From Prauserella alba (GTDB lineage Bacteria > Actinomycetota > Actinomycetes > Mycobacteriales > Pseudonocardiaceae), in NCBI RefSeq assembly GCF_024171735.1, contig NZ_JAMTCH010000003.1, forward strand, positions 1,902,364-1,966,363: 64,000 nucleotides of DNA. Direction: 5' to 3'. Under the pieces are notes generated by a model, which did no database searches, was not told the DNA's origin, and was given only the letters and a program-made list of their open reading frames with translations. The position numbers were made by a program, and so were the translations under genes. The first letter of the stretch is position 1. Every line of letters starts with the position of its first letter. Positions 1 to 10,109 of this stretch are shown piece after piece.

Positions 1-1137
<1,137 letters not shown>

Positions 1138-1191
1138 GCCTTCTTCGTTTCTCTTCGGCGTTCGAAAGTCGTCAGTGATGGTCCGGCCGTG

Positions 1192-2370
1192 TTACACGCC
1201 GATGGCTTCGAGCTCGGCCTCGATGGCCGCCTCCAGCCGTTCGCGCACCTCGGGGACCTCGATCTTCATGAGGATCTCGTGGAAGAACCCGCGCACGACG
1301 AGCCTGCGGGCCTCCTCCTCCGGCAGACCGCGCGCCTGGAGGTAGAACAGCTGCTCGTCGTCGAACCGGCCCGTGGCGCTCGCGTGCCCCGCGCCCGAGA
1401 TCTCACCGGTCTCGATCTCCAGGTTCGGCACCGAGTCGGCGCGCGCGCCCTCGGTCAGCACCAGGTTGCGGTTGAGCTCGAACGTCTCGGTCGCCTCGGC
1501 CGCCGCACGGATGAGCACGTCGCCGATCCACACCGAGTGTGCGCCGTCGCCCTGCAACGCGCCCTTGTACAGCACGTTGGACTTGCAGTGCGGCACCGCG
1601 TGGTCCACGAACAGCCGGTGCTCCTGGTGCTGGCCCGAGTCGGCGAAGTGCAGACCGAGCATCTCGACGTCACCGCCGGGGCCCGCGAACGTAGCCGTCG
1701 GGCTGACGCGCACCAGGTCGCCGCCGAGCGTGACCACGATGTGCTTGAGTCGCGAGTCCTTGCCCAGCTTCAGGTGCTGCTCGGAGACGTGGACCGCGTC
1801 GTCGGCCCAGTCCTGCACCGACACGACCGTCAGCTGCGCCCCGTCACCGAGGACGAACTCGATGTTGTCGGCATAGGTGCCGGAACCGACGTGGTCCAGC
1901 ACGACCGTCGCCTCGCCGAACTGCTCGGCTCGAAGCTGCACGTGCCCGTAGGCGGTCTTGCCCTCACCGGGGCCGTGCAACCGCACCAGCGTGCGGGCCG
2001 ACGCCTTCGTCTCGGCGGGCACCGTCACCAGCGTCGCCTTCTCGAACGACGAGTACGCCTGAGCCGAGATCCGATCGCTCGGAACGCCGGCCTGACCGAG
2101 TCGCTGGTCGTCCCGGCCCACTGTCTCGACTCGCACCTCCGGCGCGGTCTCGAGCTCCAGCTCGGCCTCGCCGGTGGCGGGCGCCGAACCGTCGTGCAGC
2201 CCGCGCAGGCGCTTCATCGGCGTGAAACGCCAGTTCTCCTCGCGGCCGCCCGGGACCTCGAACGCCTCGACGTCGTACGAGGCGAAACGCTCCGCGCGGG
2301 AGGCCGCCGGGATCGTGACCTCGGCGGCCTCCGCTACGTTCGCGGCTGCGGTGTTGTCAGCAACCGTCAT
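1192..2370 (-). CDS. sufD: SufD Fe-S cluster scaffold subunit
   Basis: This 392-residue protein carries the SufBD C-terminal beta-helix domain, with VGSGTYADN in mid-protein and GRFDDEQLFYLQARGLPEEEA near the end. It is the SufD paralogue of SufB: it pairs with SufB and binds SufC in the SufBC2D scaffold. The N-terminal region (EENWRFTPMKRLRGL) is the SufD-type helical cap. The ATG at 2370 lies one nucleotide after the sufB stop, so the two are probably translationally coupled. Confidence 0.95.
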   Translation of the reverse strand: MTVADNTAAANVAEAAEVTIPAASRAERFASYDVEAFEVPGGREENWRFTPMKRLRGLHDGSAPATGEAELELETAPEVRVETVGRDDQRLGQAGVPSDRISAQAYSSFEKATLVTVPAETKASARTLVRLHGPGEGKTAYGHVQLRAEQFGEATVVLDHVGSGTYADNIEFVLGDGAQLTVVSVQDWADDAVHVSEQHLKLGKDSRLKHIVVTLGGDLVRVSPTATFAGPGGDVEMLGLHFADSGQHQEHRLFVDHAVPHCKSNVLYKGALQGDGAHSVWIGDVLIRAAAEATETFELNRNLVLTEGARADSVPNLEIETGEISGAGHASATGRFDDEQLFYLQARGLPEEEARRLVVRGFFHEILMKIEVPEVRERLEAAIEAELEAIGV

Positions 2371-2371
2371 G

Positions 2372-3820
2372 TCAGCCGACGCTTCCTTCCATCTGCAGTT
2401 CGATCAGGCGGTTGAGCTCGAGCGCGTACTCCATCGGCAGCTCCCGCGCGATGGGCTCGACGAACCCGCGCACCACCATCGCCATGGCCTCCTCCTCGGT
2501 GAGGCCGCGCGACATCAGGTAGAACAGCTGGTCCTCGCTCACCTTGGACACGGTGGCCTCGTGGCCCATGGAGACGTCGTCGTTGCGGATGTCCACGTAC
2601 GGGTAGGTGTCCGACCGGGAGACCGTGTCCACCAGCAGGGCGTCACACACCACGTTGGAACGCGAGTGGTGCGCCCGCTTGGCCACCTTCACCAGACCCC
2701 GGTACGAGGTACGGCCGCCGCCGCGCGCCACCGACTTCGACACGATCGTCGAGGAGGTGTGCGGTGCAAGGTGCTCCATCTTCGCGCCCGCGTCCTGGTG
2801 CTGGCCCTCGCCCGCGAACGCGACCGAGAGGACCTCGCCCTTGGCGTGCTCGCCCATGAGGAACACCGACGGGTACTTCATGGTCACCTTGGAGCCGATG
2901 TTGCCGTCGACCCACTCCATGGTGGCGCCCTCTTCGGCCTTGGCGCGCTTGGTCACCAGGTTGTAGACGTTGTTCGACCAGTTCTGGATCGTCGTGTAGC
3001 GGCAACGGCCGCCCTTCTTCACCACGATCTCCACGACCGCCGAGTGCAGCGAGTCGGACTGGTAGATCGGCGCCGTGCAGCCCTCGACGTAGTGCACGTA
3101 GGCGTCCTCGTCGACGATGATCAGCGTCCGCTCGAACTGGCCCATGTTCTCCGTGTTGATGCGGAAGTAGGCCTGCAGCGGGATGTCGACGTGCACGCCC
3201 TTCGGCACGTAGATGAACGAACCACCGGACCACACGGCCGTGTTCAGCGCGGAGAACTTGTTGTCGCCCGCCGGGATGACCGAGCCGAAGTGCTCCTTGA
3301 ACAGCTCCGGGTAGTCGCGCAGCGCCGTGTCGGTGTCCAGGAACAGCACGCCCTGGGCCTCCAGGTCCTCACGGATCTGGTGGTAGACGACCTCGGACTC
3401 GTACTGCGCGGCGACGCCGGCGACGAGGCGCTGCTTCTCCGCCTCGGGGATGCCGAGCTTGTCGTAGGTGTTCTTGATGTCCGTCGGCAGGTCCTCCCAG
3501 CTGGTGGCCTGCTTCTCGGTCGAACGCACGAAGTACTTGATGTTGTCGAAGTCGATCCCCGACAGGTCCGCGCCCCAGTTGGGCATCGGCTTGCGCTCGA
3601 AGAGCTTCAGGGCCTTCAAGCGTGCGTCGCGCATCCACTCCGGCTCGGACTTCTTCTCCGAGATGTCCGATACGACATCCTCGTCGACGCCACGGCGAGC
3701 GCTCGCGCCCGCCGTGTCCGGGTCCGCCCAGCCGAACGCGTAATTACCGAGAGACTCGATGGTCTCTTCCTGGCTCAACGGCGTGGTGGTGGGATTGCGC
3801 TGCTCGGCAGCGGCAGTCAT
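2372..3820 (-). CDS. sufB: SufB Fe-S cluster scaffold
   Basis: At 482 residues this is the usual SufB length. Family signatures are [20 protein letters not shown], the cysteine-bearing stretch [20 protein letters not shown], and [17 protein letters not shown] near the C-terminus. SufB is the main scaffold on which the nascent cluster forms, receiving sulfur from SufS/SufU. The ATG at 3820 is chosen because it makes a 4-nt ATGA overlap with the sufR stop and gives the usual N-terminus. A longer in-frame reading to 3889 would run inside sufR. No intein is present, unlike some mycobacterial SufB proteins (family knowledge). Confidence 0.97.
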   Translation of the reverse strand: MTAAAEQRNPTTTPLSQEETIESLGNYAFGWADPDTAGASARRGVDEDVVSDISEKKSEPEWMRDARLKALKLFERKPMPNWGADLSGIDFDNIKYFVRSTEKQATSWEDLPTDIKNTYDKLGIPEAEKQRLVAGVAAQYESEVVYHQIREDLEAQGVLFLDTDTALRDYPELFKEHFGSVIPAGDNKFSALNTAVWSGGSFIYVPKGVHVDIPLQAYFRINTENMGQFERTLIIVDEDAYVHYVEGCTAPIYQSDSLHSAVVEIVVKKGGRCRYTTIQNWSNNVYNLVTKRAKAEEGATMEWVDGNIGSKVTMKYPSVFLMGEHAKGEVLSVAFAGEGQHQDAGAKMEHLAPHTSSTIVSKSVARGGGRTSYRGLVKVAKRAHHSRSNVVCDALLVDTVSRSDTYPYVDIRNDDVSMGHEATVSKVSEDQLFYLMSRGLTEEEAMAMVVRGFVEPIARELPMEYALELNRLIELQMEGSVG

Positions 3821-4656
3821 GCGGTCGTCCCTCCATTCGGAGTTCGTGCTTCGTGACCCGGCGCCGGGCCGGGCACGTGCGTCGTACACGCGGCATCACC
3901 GCGCGCGATGGTGGCCAGTCGCTGCACGTGCGTGCCGAGCAACTGGGCGAAAGCCTCGGTCTCGGCCTCGCACAACTGCGGGAACTCCGCTGCGACGTGG
4001 GCCACCGGGCAGTGGTGCTGGCAGAGCTGCGCTCCGGTACCGGAGACTCCGATGCCCCCTTCCGAGGGATCACCCTCGGAAGAGGCCGAGCCGCCGGTGT
4101 CCGGACCGCCCGCGCCGACCTGCCTGGTCGACGCAGCGTAACCCTCCCTGGTCAAGACGGTGGCCAGGGCCTCCGCCTTGTCCGCGGGAGCACCCTCGTT
4201 CGAGATCTGCTCCCGGTACGGATCGACGAGCGCCGCCACGCGCCGCTCGGCGAACGCGCGAACCGCGTCCTCACCCACGTGCTCGGCGAGAAACCGGATC
4301 GCGGAGACCGCAAGGTCGTCGTAGGCGTGCCCGAACCGCGCCCTGCCCTGCTCGGTGAGCAGGAACAGCTTCGCGGGCCTGCCACGCCCTCTCCGGCCAC
4401 GTCGCGACGCCTCCCTGGTCTCGGCCTCGGCATCGGCCAGCAGCGCGTCGAGATGCCGGCGCACCGCCGTCGGGCTGATACCGAGCTGTTCGGCCACCGC
4501 GGCCGCGGTCATCGGACCCTGCTCGAGCAGGACCCGGGCGACCTCGCCCCGGGTACCGCCGTCCGAACCCGGCGGCGGCACCGGTGCCGTGACGGAACCC
4601 GGATGCGCCGGTGGCGCGGTGCCACCCTGCTGGTCCTGGTTGCCGTCGTTTTTCAC
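3817..4656 (-). CDS. sufR: SufR Fe-S-sensing transcriptional repressor of the suf operon
   Basis: This 279-residue regulator has a disordered N-terminal ~30 residues, then a winged helix ([21 protein letters not shown], followed by [15 protein letters not shown]) and the wing [15 protein letters not shown]. The C-terminal part carries four cysteines at about 212, 216, 229 and 257. The C216-x12-C229 spacing matches the Fe-S ligand region of SufR proteins. SufR binds a 4Fe-4S cluster and represses suf when iron and sulfur supply is adequate (family knowledge). It is the first gene of the operon and overlaps sufB by 4 nt. GTG at 4656 is preceded by no ribosome-binding site and sits inside a candidate operator. 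A glycine-rich linker around residues 180-205 is variable. Confidence 0.9.
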   Translation of the reverse strand: MKNDGNQDQQGGTAPPAHPGSVTAPVPPPGSDGGTRGEVARVLLEQGPMTAAAVAEQLGISPTAVRRHLDALLADAEAETREASRRGRRGRGRPAKLFLLTEQGRARFGHAYDDLAVSAIRFLAEHVGEDAVRAFAERRVAALVDPYREQISNEGAPADKAEALATVLTREGYAASTRQVGAGGPDTGGSASSEGDPSEGGIGVSGTGAQLCQHHCPVAHVAAEFPQLCEAETEAFAQLLGTHVQRLATIARGDAACTTHVPGPAPGHEARTPNGGTTA

Positions 4657-4668
4657 AACATAATTGTG
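4654..4668. promoter_or_regulatory. Candidate SufR operator over the suf operon start
   Basis: The plus-strand sequence CACAACATAATTGTG is a perfect 5-bp inverted repeat with a 5-nt spacer in an unusually AT-rich patch. On the minus strand it covers a weak -10 (CACAAT, 4 of 6 consensus bases, 6 nt before the start) and includes the sufR GTG start codon itself. Binding here would block a leaderless suf transcript. The architecture resembles the 5-N5-5 repeat I recall for mycobacterial SufR. Confidence 0.5.
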
Positions 4669-4983
4669 TCTTATTTCCCCGCGGCAGGCAAAGGCGCCTC
4701 ACCGGCAGTGACCGGAGTCACGGAACGAGGCGCGCACCCCGCCATACCGGCAGCGACACCGGAGGCAGCGTCGGAGCGAAGGGAGGATTCGGGCCCCTCC
4801 CGGCAGCCCGACCACCGCACCGCGTCTCACGGCACTGCCCCCTCACGGGCACAGCGACGCGTGGTTGTGTCGCACGTCCCGAGGCGGCCCTCGGAGACGG
4901 CCGGCGGCCCACGTGCGGCACCGCAGGACCAGGGCCTGCCCACCACCGGTCGGCGGGACGCTGCGCACCGCTAGTCTCTCGGC
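4657..4983. other. Divergent intergenic region between suf operon and mptB-like gene
   Basis: This 327-nt stretch has no convincing gene. Its sufR end is AT-rich and holds the operator-like repeat. Its other end carries TAGTCT at 4972-4977, a TAnnnT -10 hexamer 6 nt before the GTG at 4984, suggesting a leaderless transcript for the mannosyltransferase. The middle is plain GC-rich sequence. Confidence 0.6.
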
Positions 4984-6846
4984 GTGGCATTCGGCAGGGG
5001 CCCCGTGGCATTCGGCGGGGGACGCAGGCGGCGACCCGGCGACGAGGACGATGCCGCGCCGGCACAGGACACCGGCGGTTCCGGAGCCCGCCAATCCCCG
5101 CTGACCGCCTCCAGTGTCTGGGTGCCCGCACGCTCGCCCGCGCATCCGGGCGAGCGCGAGCCGCTGACCGCCGACGAGCGACGGTCGGTCCGGCTCGTCC
5201 AGAGCTTCGGCACCTTCGGCTCGCTGATGCTCGCGTTCGGGTCCCTCGGGGCCGGCGCTGCCCCCGTGCTCAACCCGGTGAACACGCTGCCGGTGCTGCG
5301 ACTCTTCGCGCGGATCCCCACGGTGTCGCTGGCGCTGGCGTTCATCGGCATGATCATGCTGATCGCCGGCTGGCTGCTGCTCGGCCGGTTCGCACGCCCC
5401 AGCCGCAAGCGCATCGTCGGCAAGCGGGAGCTGCACCGCACCCTGCTGCTGTGGATCGCCCCGCTGGTGGTGATCCCGCCGATCTTCACCCGGGACCCGT
5501 ACGTCTACCTCGGCCAGAGTGAGGTCCTCACCCGCGGGATGGATCCCTACGAGGTCGGCCCCGAGGCCCTCGGCAACGACGACCCGCTCGTGGTCGGCGT
5601 CGCCAACATCTGGCGCGACACCCCCGCCCCGTACGGACCGCTGTTCCTGCGCATCGGCAGCTGGATCACCGGGATCACCGGCGAACACGTCTCCGGCGGC
5701 ATCCTGCTGTTCCGCCTGCTCACCCTCGCCGGACTCGGCATCGTCGTCTGGGTACTGCCGCGCCTCGCGGACCGGTTCGGAGTCCCGCCGAGCACCGCAC
5801 TGTGGCTCGGCGTGGCCAACCCGCTGGTGCTGTTCCACATCGTCGGCGGCGCCCACAACGACGCCCTCGGCATCGGCCTCATGCTGCTCGGCCTCGAAGT
5901 GGGACTCCGGCGCCTGCCGTACCGCGTCCGCGGCGATTCGCCCCCGCCGCTGGCCAAGGGCGAACTCCGGTTCATCGTGGCCGGGGCAGCCATCATCACC
6001 GTCGCCGCCACCGTCAAGCTGCACGCGATCGTCGCGCTCGGGTTCTTCGGCGTGATGATCGCCCGGCGCTGGTACGGCGGCATCAAGGACCTGCTCAAGG
6101 CCGCCGCCGGCATGCTCGTGATCTGCGCCGTCGTCATGACCGCGGTGACCTACGCAGTCGGGCTCGACTACGGCTGGGTCAACGGCCTGAGCACCCCGAC
6201 GAAGCTCTGGAACTGGATCGCCCCCACGGCCGAGATCGGCCAGCTCGGGGGTGTGCTCGGCGTCACGCTCGGCCTCGGCAACCACACGGCGGGCATCATC
6301 GCCGTGCTCGCCATCCTGAGCTACCTGGCAGCGGGTGCGATCACCGTCAAGTTCCTGTGGGACAGCCTCCACTGGCGGTACCGGCCGATGATCGGCCTCG
6401 GCGTCTCCGTGGGCGCGTTCATGCTCCTGCACGTCGCGATGCAGCCGTGGTGGCTGCTGTGGGCGATCATCCCGCTCGCCGCATCGGCGGGCACGTCCCG
6501 GTTCCGCGTGCTCGCCACGGGGATGAGCGTGGCACTGGCCGTACTCATCCCGCCGAACGGCAGTCCGTTCGACGGCCGCCTCTACACCCTGCCGCAGGCC
6601 TACTTCGCGGGCGGGCTCGTCGTACTCGGCGCGCTGGCGCTGCTGTGGTGGCGAGCGCCTGCCGTGCTCTTCGCCCGTACCGACCCCGACGACCTGTTCC
6701 ACCCGCAAGCGGGCCCGGCCCGCCGACGGCACCGCGCAAGCCCGTCGCGCTCCGCCGACGCCGCAGGCACGACGGCCGGTACCGGTGACCCACCGGAGGC
6801 GAGCGGCGCCGCACCCCGCGACGGCGCACCGCGCGGCAGACCCTGA
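4984..6846 (+). CDS. mptB: MptB-like polyprenol-phosphomannose alpha-1,6-mannosyltransferase (GT-C)
   Basis: This 620-residue membrane protein has an Arg-rich cytoplasmic N-terminus (~60 residues) and about 13 hydrophobic segments. The first extracytoplasmic loop has the GT-C type motif RDPYVYLGQSEVLTRGMDPY, with acidic residues expected to bind the lipid-phosphate sugar donor. The segment LGVANPLVLFHIVGGAHNDA is also characteristic. Such enzymes extend the mannan core of lipomannan outside the membrane. Its place beside sufR, divergent from the suf operon, is the same as for MptB in mycobacteria (from memory). The last ~70 residues are a disordered Arg/Pro/Ala tail. GTG at 4984 is taken from the leaderless -10 TAGTCT. 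Confidence 0.85.
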   Translation: MAFGRGPVAFGGGRRRRPGDEDDAAPAQDTGGSGARQSPLTASSVWVPARSPAHPGEREPLTADERRSVRLVQSFGTFGSLMLAFGSLGAGAAPVLNPVNTLPVLRLFARIPTVSLALAFIGMIMLIAGWLLLGRFARPSRKRIVGKRELHRTLLLWIAPLVVIPPIFTRDPYVYLGQSEVLTRGMDPYEVGPEALGNDDPLVVGVANIWRDTPAPYGPLFLRIGSWITGITGEHVSGGILLFRLLTLAGLGIVVWVLPRLADRFGVPPSTALWLGVANPLVLFHIVGGAHNDALGIGLMLLGLEVGLRRLPYRVRGDSPPPLAKGELRFIVAGAAIITVAATVKLHAIVALGFFGVMIARRWYGGIKDLLKAAAGMLVICAVVMTAVTYAVGLDYGWVNGLSTPTKLWNWIAPTAEIGQLGGVLGVTLGLGNHTAGIIAVLAILSYLAAGAITVKFLWDSLHWRYRPMIGLGVSVGAFMLLHVAMQPWWLLWAIIPLAASAGTSRFRVLATGMSVALAVLIPPNGSPFDGRLYTLPQAYFAGGLVVLGALALLWWRAPAVLFARTDPDDLFHPQAGPARRRHRASPSRSADAAGTTAGTGDPPEASGAAPRDGAPRGRP

Positions 6847-6907
6847 CCGGGCGAACCGCGCCAGGGCGACGCGAGCGCGCCGCCCGCACGCCGTACCCTT
6901 GACGTTC

Positions 6908-7834
6908 GTGAATGCTGCGGCCGTCGAGATCACCGGTCTGGTGAAGCGCTTCGGATCGGTCACCGCCGTCGACGGGCTGGATCTGAAGATGCCGAAAGGT
7001 GAGATCCTCGCCCTGCTCGGCCCCAACGGTGCGGGTAAGACGACCACCGTCGAGATCTGCGAAGGGTTCCGCACCCCCGACGCGGGCACCGTGCGGGTGC
7101 TCGGCCTCGACCCGGCACGCGACGGGGCCACCCTCCGGCCGCGGGTCGGTGTCATGCCGCAGGGCGGTGGCGCCTACCCGGGTGTGCACGCCGAGGAGAT
7201 GCTCCGCCTCGTCGCAGCCTGCGCGGCCGAACCGCTCGACCCGGCCTGGCTGCTCGACGTCCTCGGCCTCGGGAGTGCGCGCCGCACCCCGTTCAAACGC
7301 CTCTCCGGTGGCCAGCAGCAACGACTGTCACTGGCCTGCGCCCTCATCGGCAGACCGGAACTCGTGTTCCTGGACGAACCCACCGCGGGCATGGACCCGC
7401 AGGCCCGCAGACTCGTGTGGGAACTGCTCGCCGCGCTCCGCACCGACGGCGTCAGTGTGCTGCTGACGACCCACCTCATGGAGGAAGCCGAGTCCCTCGC
7501 CGACGACGTCGTGATCGTCGACGACGGCACGGTCATCGCCCAGGGGTCGCCCAGCGCACTCACGGCGGAACACGCCGAGGACGCGCAGCTGCGGTTCCGC
7601 GCACGGCCCGGCCTCGACACCCGCCTGCTCGCCGCCGCACTGCCCGAGGGCTACGTCGCCGGAGAATCGAGCCCCGGTTCCTACCGCGTCATCGGGCACG
7701 TCGACCCGCAGGTCGTGTCCACGGTGACCTCCTGGTGCGCCCAGCAGGGCGTGCTGGCCGAGGAGCTGCACGTCGGCAGGCGGGACCTCGAAGAGGTCTT
7801 CCTCGAACTGACCGGACGGGAGCTGCGCACATGA
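6908..7834 (+). CDS. ABC exporter ATP-binding protein (DrrA-like)
   Basis: This 308-residue ATPase has Walker A GPNGAGKTT, signature LSGGQQQRLS and Walker B LVFLDEPTAGMD, followed by a ~90-residue C-terminal extension typical of ABC-2 exporters of the DrrA/CcmA type. It should power the permease encoded next, with which it shares an ATGA overlap (7831-7834). The substrate is unknown. Location beside ctaA, as in other actinobacteria, hints at a role in cytochrome or envelope maintenance, but this is only inference. GTG at 6908 is preceded by TACCCT (6894-6899), so translation is probably leaderless or near-leaderless. Confidence 0.9.
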   Translation: MNAAAVEITGLVKRFGSVTAVDGLDLKMPKGEILALLGPNGAGKTTTVEICEGFRTPDAGTVRVLGLDPARDGATLRPRVGVMPQGGGAYPGVHAEEMLRLVAACAAEPLDPAWLLDVLGLGSARRTPFKRLSGGQQQRLSLACALIGRPELVFLDEPTAGMDPQARRLVWELLAALRTDGVSVLLTTHLMEEAESLADDVVIVDDGTVIAQGSPSALTAEHAEDAQLRFRARPGLDTRLLAAALPEGYVAGESSPGSYRVIGHVDPQVVSTVTSWCAQQGVLAEELHVGRRDLEEVFLELTGRELRT

Positions 7835-8622
7835 CGACGTCCCGCTTCGCCCCCGGCACCTTCACACCCGCACCCGGCCGCGGCCGGCTCGGGCACATGC
7901 TCGCCGCCCACGCGCGCGTCGAAACGGCGCTGACACTGCGGCACGGCGAGCAGATCCTGCTCACGCTCCTCATCCCGCTCGCCCTGCTCCTCGGGCTCAG
8001 CCTGCTCGACGTGCTGCCCGCGGGCGAGTTCGCCGACATGGACCGCGTCGACTGGATCACCCCGCGGATCCTCGCACTGGCCGTACTGTCCTCGGCCTTC
8101 ACCGGCCAGGCCATCGCGCTCGGTTTCGACCGGCGCTACGGCGTACTGAAACGGCTCGCCGCCACCGCACTGCCACGGTGGCTGCTCGTCGCGGGCAGGC
8201 TCGTGGCCGCACTCGTCGTCGTCACGCTGCAGGTGCTGATCCTCGGCGGCGTCGCGGCGCTGCTCGGCTGGTCGCCGTCGGCTGCGGGCATCGCCTTCGC
8301 CGTCGCCGCGCTCGTGCTCGGCACGCTGTGCTTCGGCGCACTCGGCGTGCTGCTCGGCGGCGCGCTGAAAGCCGAGGCCGTCCTGGCGCTCGCGAACATC
8401 GTCTGGTTCGTCCTGCTGCTCGCCGGCGGGATCCTCATGGTGCCGTCCGCCCTGCCGGAGGCCTACGCGACGGTCGTCGGCATCCTGCCCTCCGGTGCGC
8501 TCGCGGAGGGCCTGCACGCCGCCCTCGTCGACGGCACGTTCTCCGCGGGATCCTGCGCCGTGCTGGCCGTCTGGGCGGCCCTCGCCGCGGCGATCGCCAC
8601 GAGAACCACGAAACTCACCTGA
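7831..8622 (+). CDS. ABC-2 type permease
   Basis: This 263-residue integral membrane protein has about six hydrophobic segments in ABC-2 arrangement: an amphipathic N-terminal part to residue ~30, a first membrane segment (LLTLLIPLALLLGLSLL), then four or five more to the C-terminus. The region FDRRYGVLKRLAATALPRW is the coupling helix seen in DrrB-like permeases. It forms an exporter with the ATPase encoded just upstream (ATGA overlap). A strong hairpin 24 nt after the stop closes the transcript. Confidence 0.88.
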   Translation: MTTSRFAPGTFTPAPGRGRLGHMLAAHARVETALTLRHGEQILLTLLIPLALLLGLSLLDVLPAGEFADMDRVDWITPRILALAVLSSAFTGQAIALGFDRRYGVLKRLAATALPRWLLVAGRLVAALVVVTLQVLILGGVAALLGWSPSAAGIAFAVAALVLGTLCFGALGVLLGGALKAEAVLALANIVWFVLLLAGGILMVPSALPEAYATVVGILPSGALAEGLHAALVDGTFSAGSCAVLAVWAALAAAIATRTTKLT

Positions 8623-8645
8623 CCCCGCCTCGCATCACCGCCCCC

Positions 8646-8686
8646 AGGGGCACCTTGGTTGCAGTCAGTGCAACCAAGGTGCCCCT
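8646..8686 (+). terminator. Long perfect hairpin after the ABC exporter genes
   Basis: This is an 18-bp perfect stem (left arm AGGGGCACCTTGGTTGCA at 8646-8663, right arm 8669-8686) with a 5-nt loop. There is no T-run, but the position just after the permease stop suits a terminator. The arm sequence recurs in part nearby and at 13.46 kb, so it may also be a copy of a dispersed REP-like element. Confidence 0.7.
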
Positions 8687-8751
8687 CGCTGCGATCCATG
8701 ACGCCGGTAGGGCACGCATACGCCATGGCGGATGCGAGGGGAAGATCCGTG

Positions 8752-8780
8752 GCGTTGAACGCACCCAAGGTGCCCTTGGG
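8752..8780. repeat. Paired small palindromes related to the 8646 hairpin
   Basis: GCGTTGAACGC (8752-8762) is followed directly by ACCCAAGGTGCCCTTGGG, whose core is a 7-bp stem with a 3-nt loop (8764-8780). The CCAAGGTGCC core is shared with the right arm of the hairpin at 8669-8686. It lies upstream of ctaA, outside any gene. Confidence 0.5.
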
Positions 8781-8829
8781 GGCATCACCAGTCCCCACCG
8801 CCCAAACGGAAGCGCTTCGCGCCACCTCT

Positions 8830-8835
8830 TACACT
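8830..8835 (+). promoter_or_regulatory. -10 hexamer of ctaA, probable leaderless start
   Basis: TACACT lies 7 nt before the GTG at 8843, with no Shine-Dalgarno sequence between. No clear -35 was seen 17-18 nt upstream. Confidence 0.5.
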
Positions 8836-8842
8836 GCGTAGT

Positions 8843-9883
8843 GTGAGCGCATTCGTGGAGCGGTTCTCCTCGCTCGTCGGCCGCCTGCCGTACCCGTCCC
8901 GTGCCGTGCAACGCACCATCGCGATCGCCGCGATCATCACGCAGGGTGGCATCGGCGTCACCGGCTCGGTCGTGCGCGTCACCGGCTCCGGCCTCGGCTG
9001 CCCCACGTGGCCGCAGTGCTTCCCCGGCAGCATGTTCCCGGTCGAGCATCCCGAGTACGAGATGTTCAACCAGTGGATCGAGTTCGGGAACCGCCTGCTC
9101 ACCGGCATCGTCGGCATCGTCGCCGCGCTCTGCGTGATCATGGCCTGGCGCATCAAGCTCGATCACCCTGGCCGCTCCCGGCTCGTCAAGCTGGCGTGGA
9201 CCATGCCCGGCGGCGTCGTCGCCCAGGCCGTCATCGGGGGTCTCACCGTGATGGCCGGTCTGCTGTGGTGGACCGTCGCGATCCACTTCCTCGTCTCCGC
9301 CGTCCTCGTCTGGCTCGCGACGCAGCTGCTGTACGCCCTCGACGAAGGCGACGACGCGCCACGGCCGGTCCTGCCCCCACGACACCGGCCGCTGATGCAG
9401 GCGCTGGTCGTCTCCCTGGCCGCGCTGCTCACCGCCGGCACCACCGTCACCGGCGCAGGACCGCACGGGGGCGACCCCGAAACCCCACGGTTCGGCGCAC
9501 CCATCGAGACGCTCTCCTTCATCCACGGCGGGCTGCTCGTCGTGTTCCTGGCGATGCTCGCCGCGCTCGGGGCCGCCGCGTGGCGCCACCGCGCACAGAA
9601 CCCACCCTCCGCGGCCCTGCGGCGCCGGTACGCGGTCGTCTGGGCCGTCTCGCTGGCACAGGGTGCACTCGGCAGCGTGCAGTACCTGCTCGGCGTACCG
9701 GAGGAGCTCGTGTCGTTCCACGTCCTCGGCTCCGCCGCCGTCATCGTCGCCGTGTCCGCGCTCTGGTGCGCCGCCCGTGACCGCGGCCCCGCCGTCAGCC
9801 ACCGCCCCGCCGCCGTCGTGGCATCCGCGGACCCGGCGGACAGCGCGACGGCCGAGCCCGCCCACGACACCCCGTCCCGCTGA
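8843..9883 (+). CDS. ctaA: Heme A synthase (CtaA/COX15)
   Basis: This 346-residue protein has eight predicted membrane segments. N-terminal signatures are GVTGSVVRVTGSGLGCPTWP, containing a conserved Cys, and IEFGNRLLTG. Heme-ligand histidines occur in VAIHFLVSA, LSFIHGG and VSFHVLG. It oxidises heme O to heme A for cytochrome aa3 oxidase. The heme O synthase ctaB is 7 kb away on the other strand, as in other actinobacteria. The last ~45 residues are a disordered Ala/Pro tail. The GTG start is set by the leaderless -10 at 8830. Confidence 0.93.
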   Translation: MSAFVERFSSLVGRLPYPSRAVQRTIAIAAIITQGGIGVTGSVVRVTGSGLGCPTWPQCFPGSMFPVEHPEYEMFNQWIEFGNRLLTGIVGIVAALCVIMAWRIKLDHPGRSRLVKLAWTMPGGVVAQAVIGGLTVMAGLLWWTVAIHFLVSAVLVWLATQLLYALDEGDDAPRPVLPPRHRPLMQALVVSLAALLTAGTTVTGAGPHGGDPETPRFGAPIETLSFIHGGLLVVFLAMLAALGAAAWRHRAQNPPSAALRRRYAVVWAVSLAQGALGSVQYLLGVPEELVSFHVLGSAAVIVAVSALWCAARDRGPAVSHRPAAVVASADPADSATAEPAHDTPSR

Positions 9884-10109
9884 CCCGCCGACATGGCCCC
9901 GGCCGTACACGGCGCTGTTCACGCCACGCCCACACCGACGGTGGCGTAGGTTTCGTCACCTGTCACCGCCGACGTACCCATGACCCCAGGGCGGGCCGGT
10001 ATTCTCCGACCCGGTGCCGCCCACCGGCGGCCCGAACGCCCGCCTCCGCCGCGAGCGCCAGACCGTCCCACTCCCCTGCCACCGCATCGAGACGAGGTCG
10101 CACCTCCCC

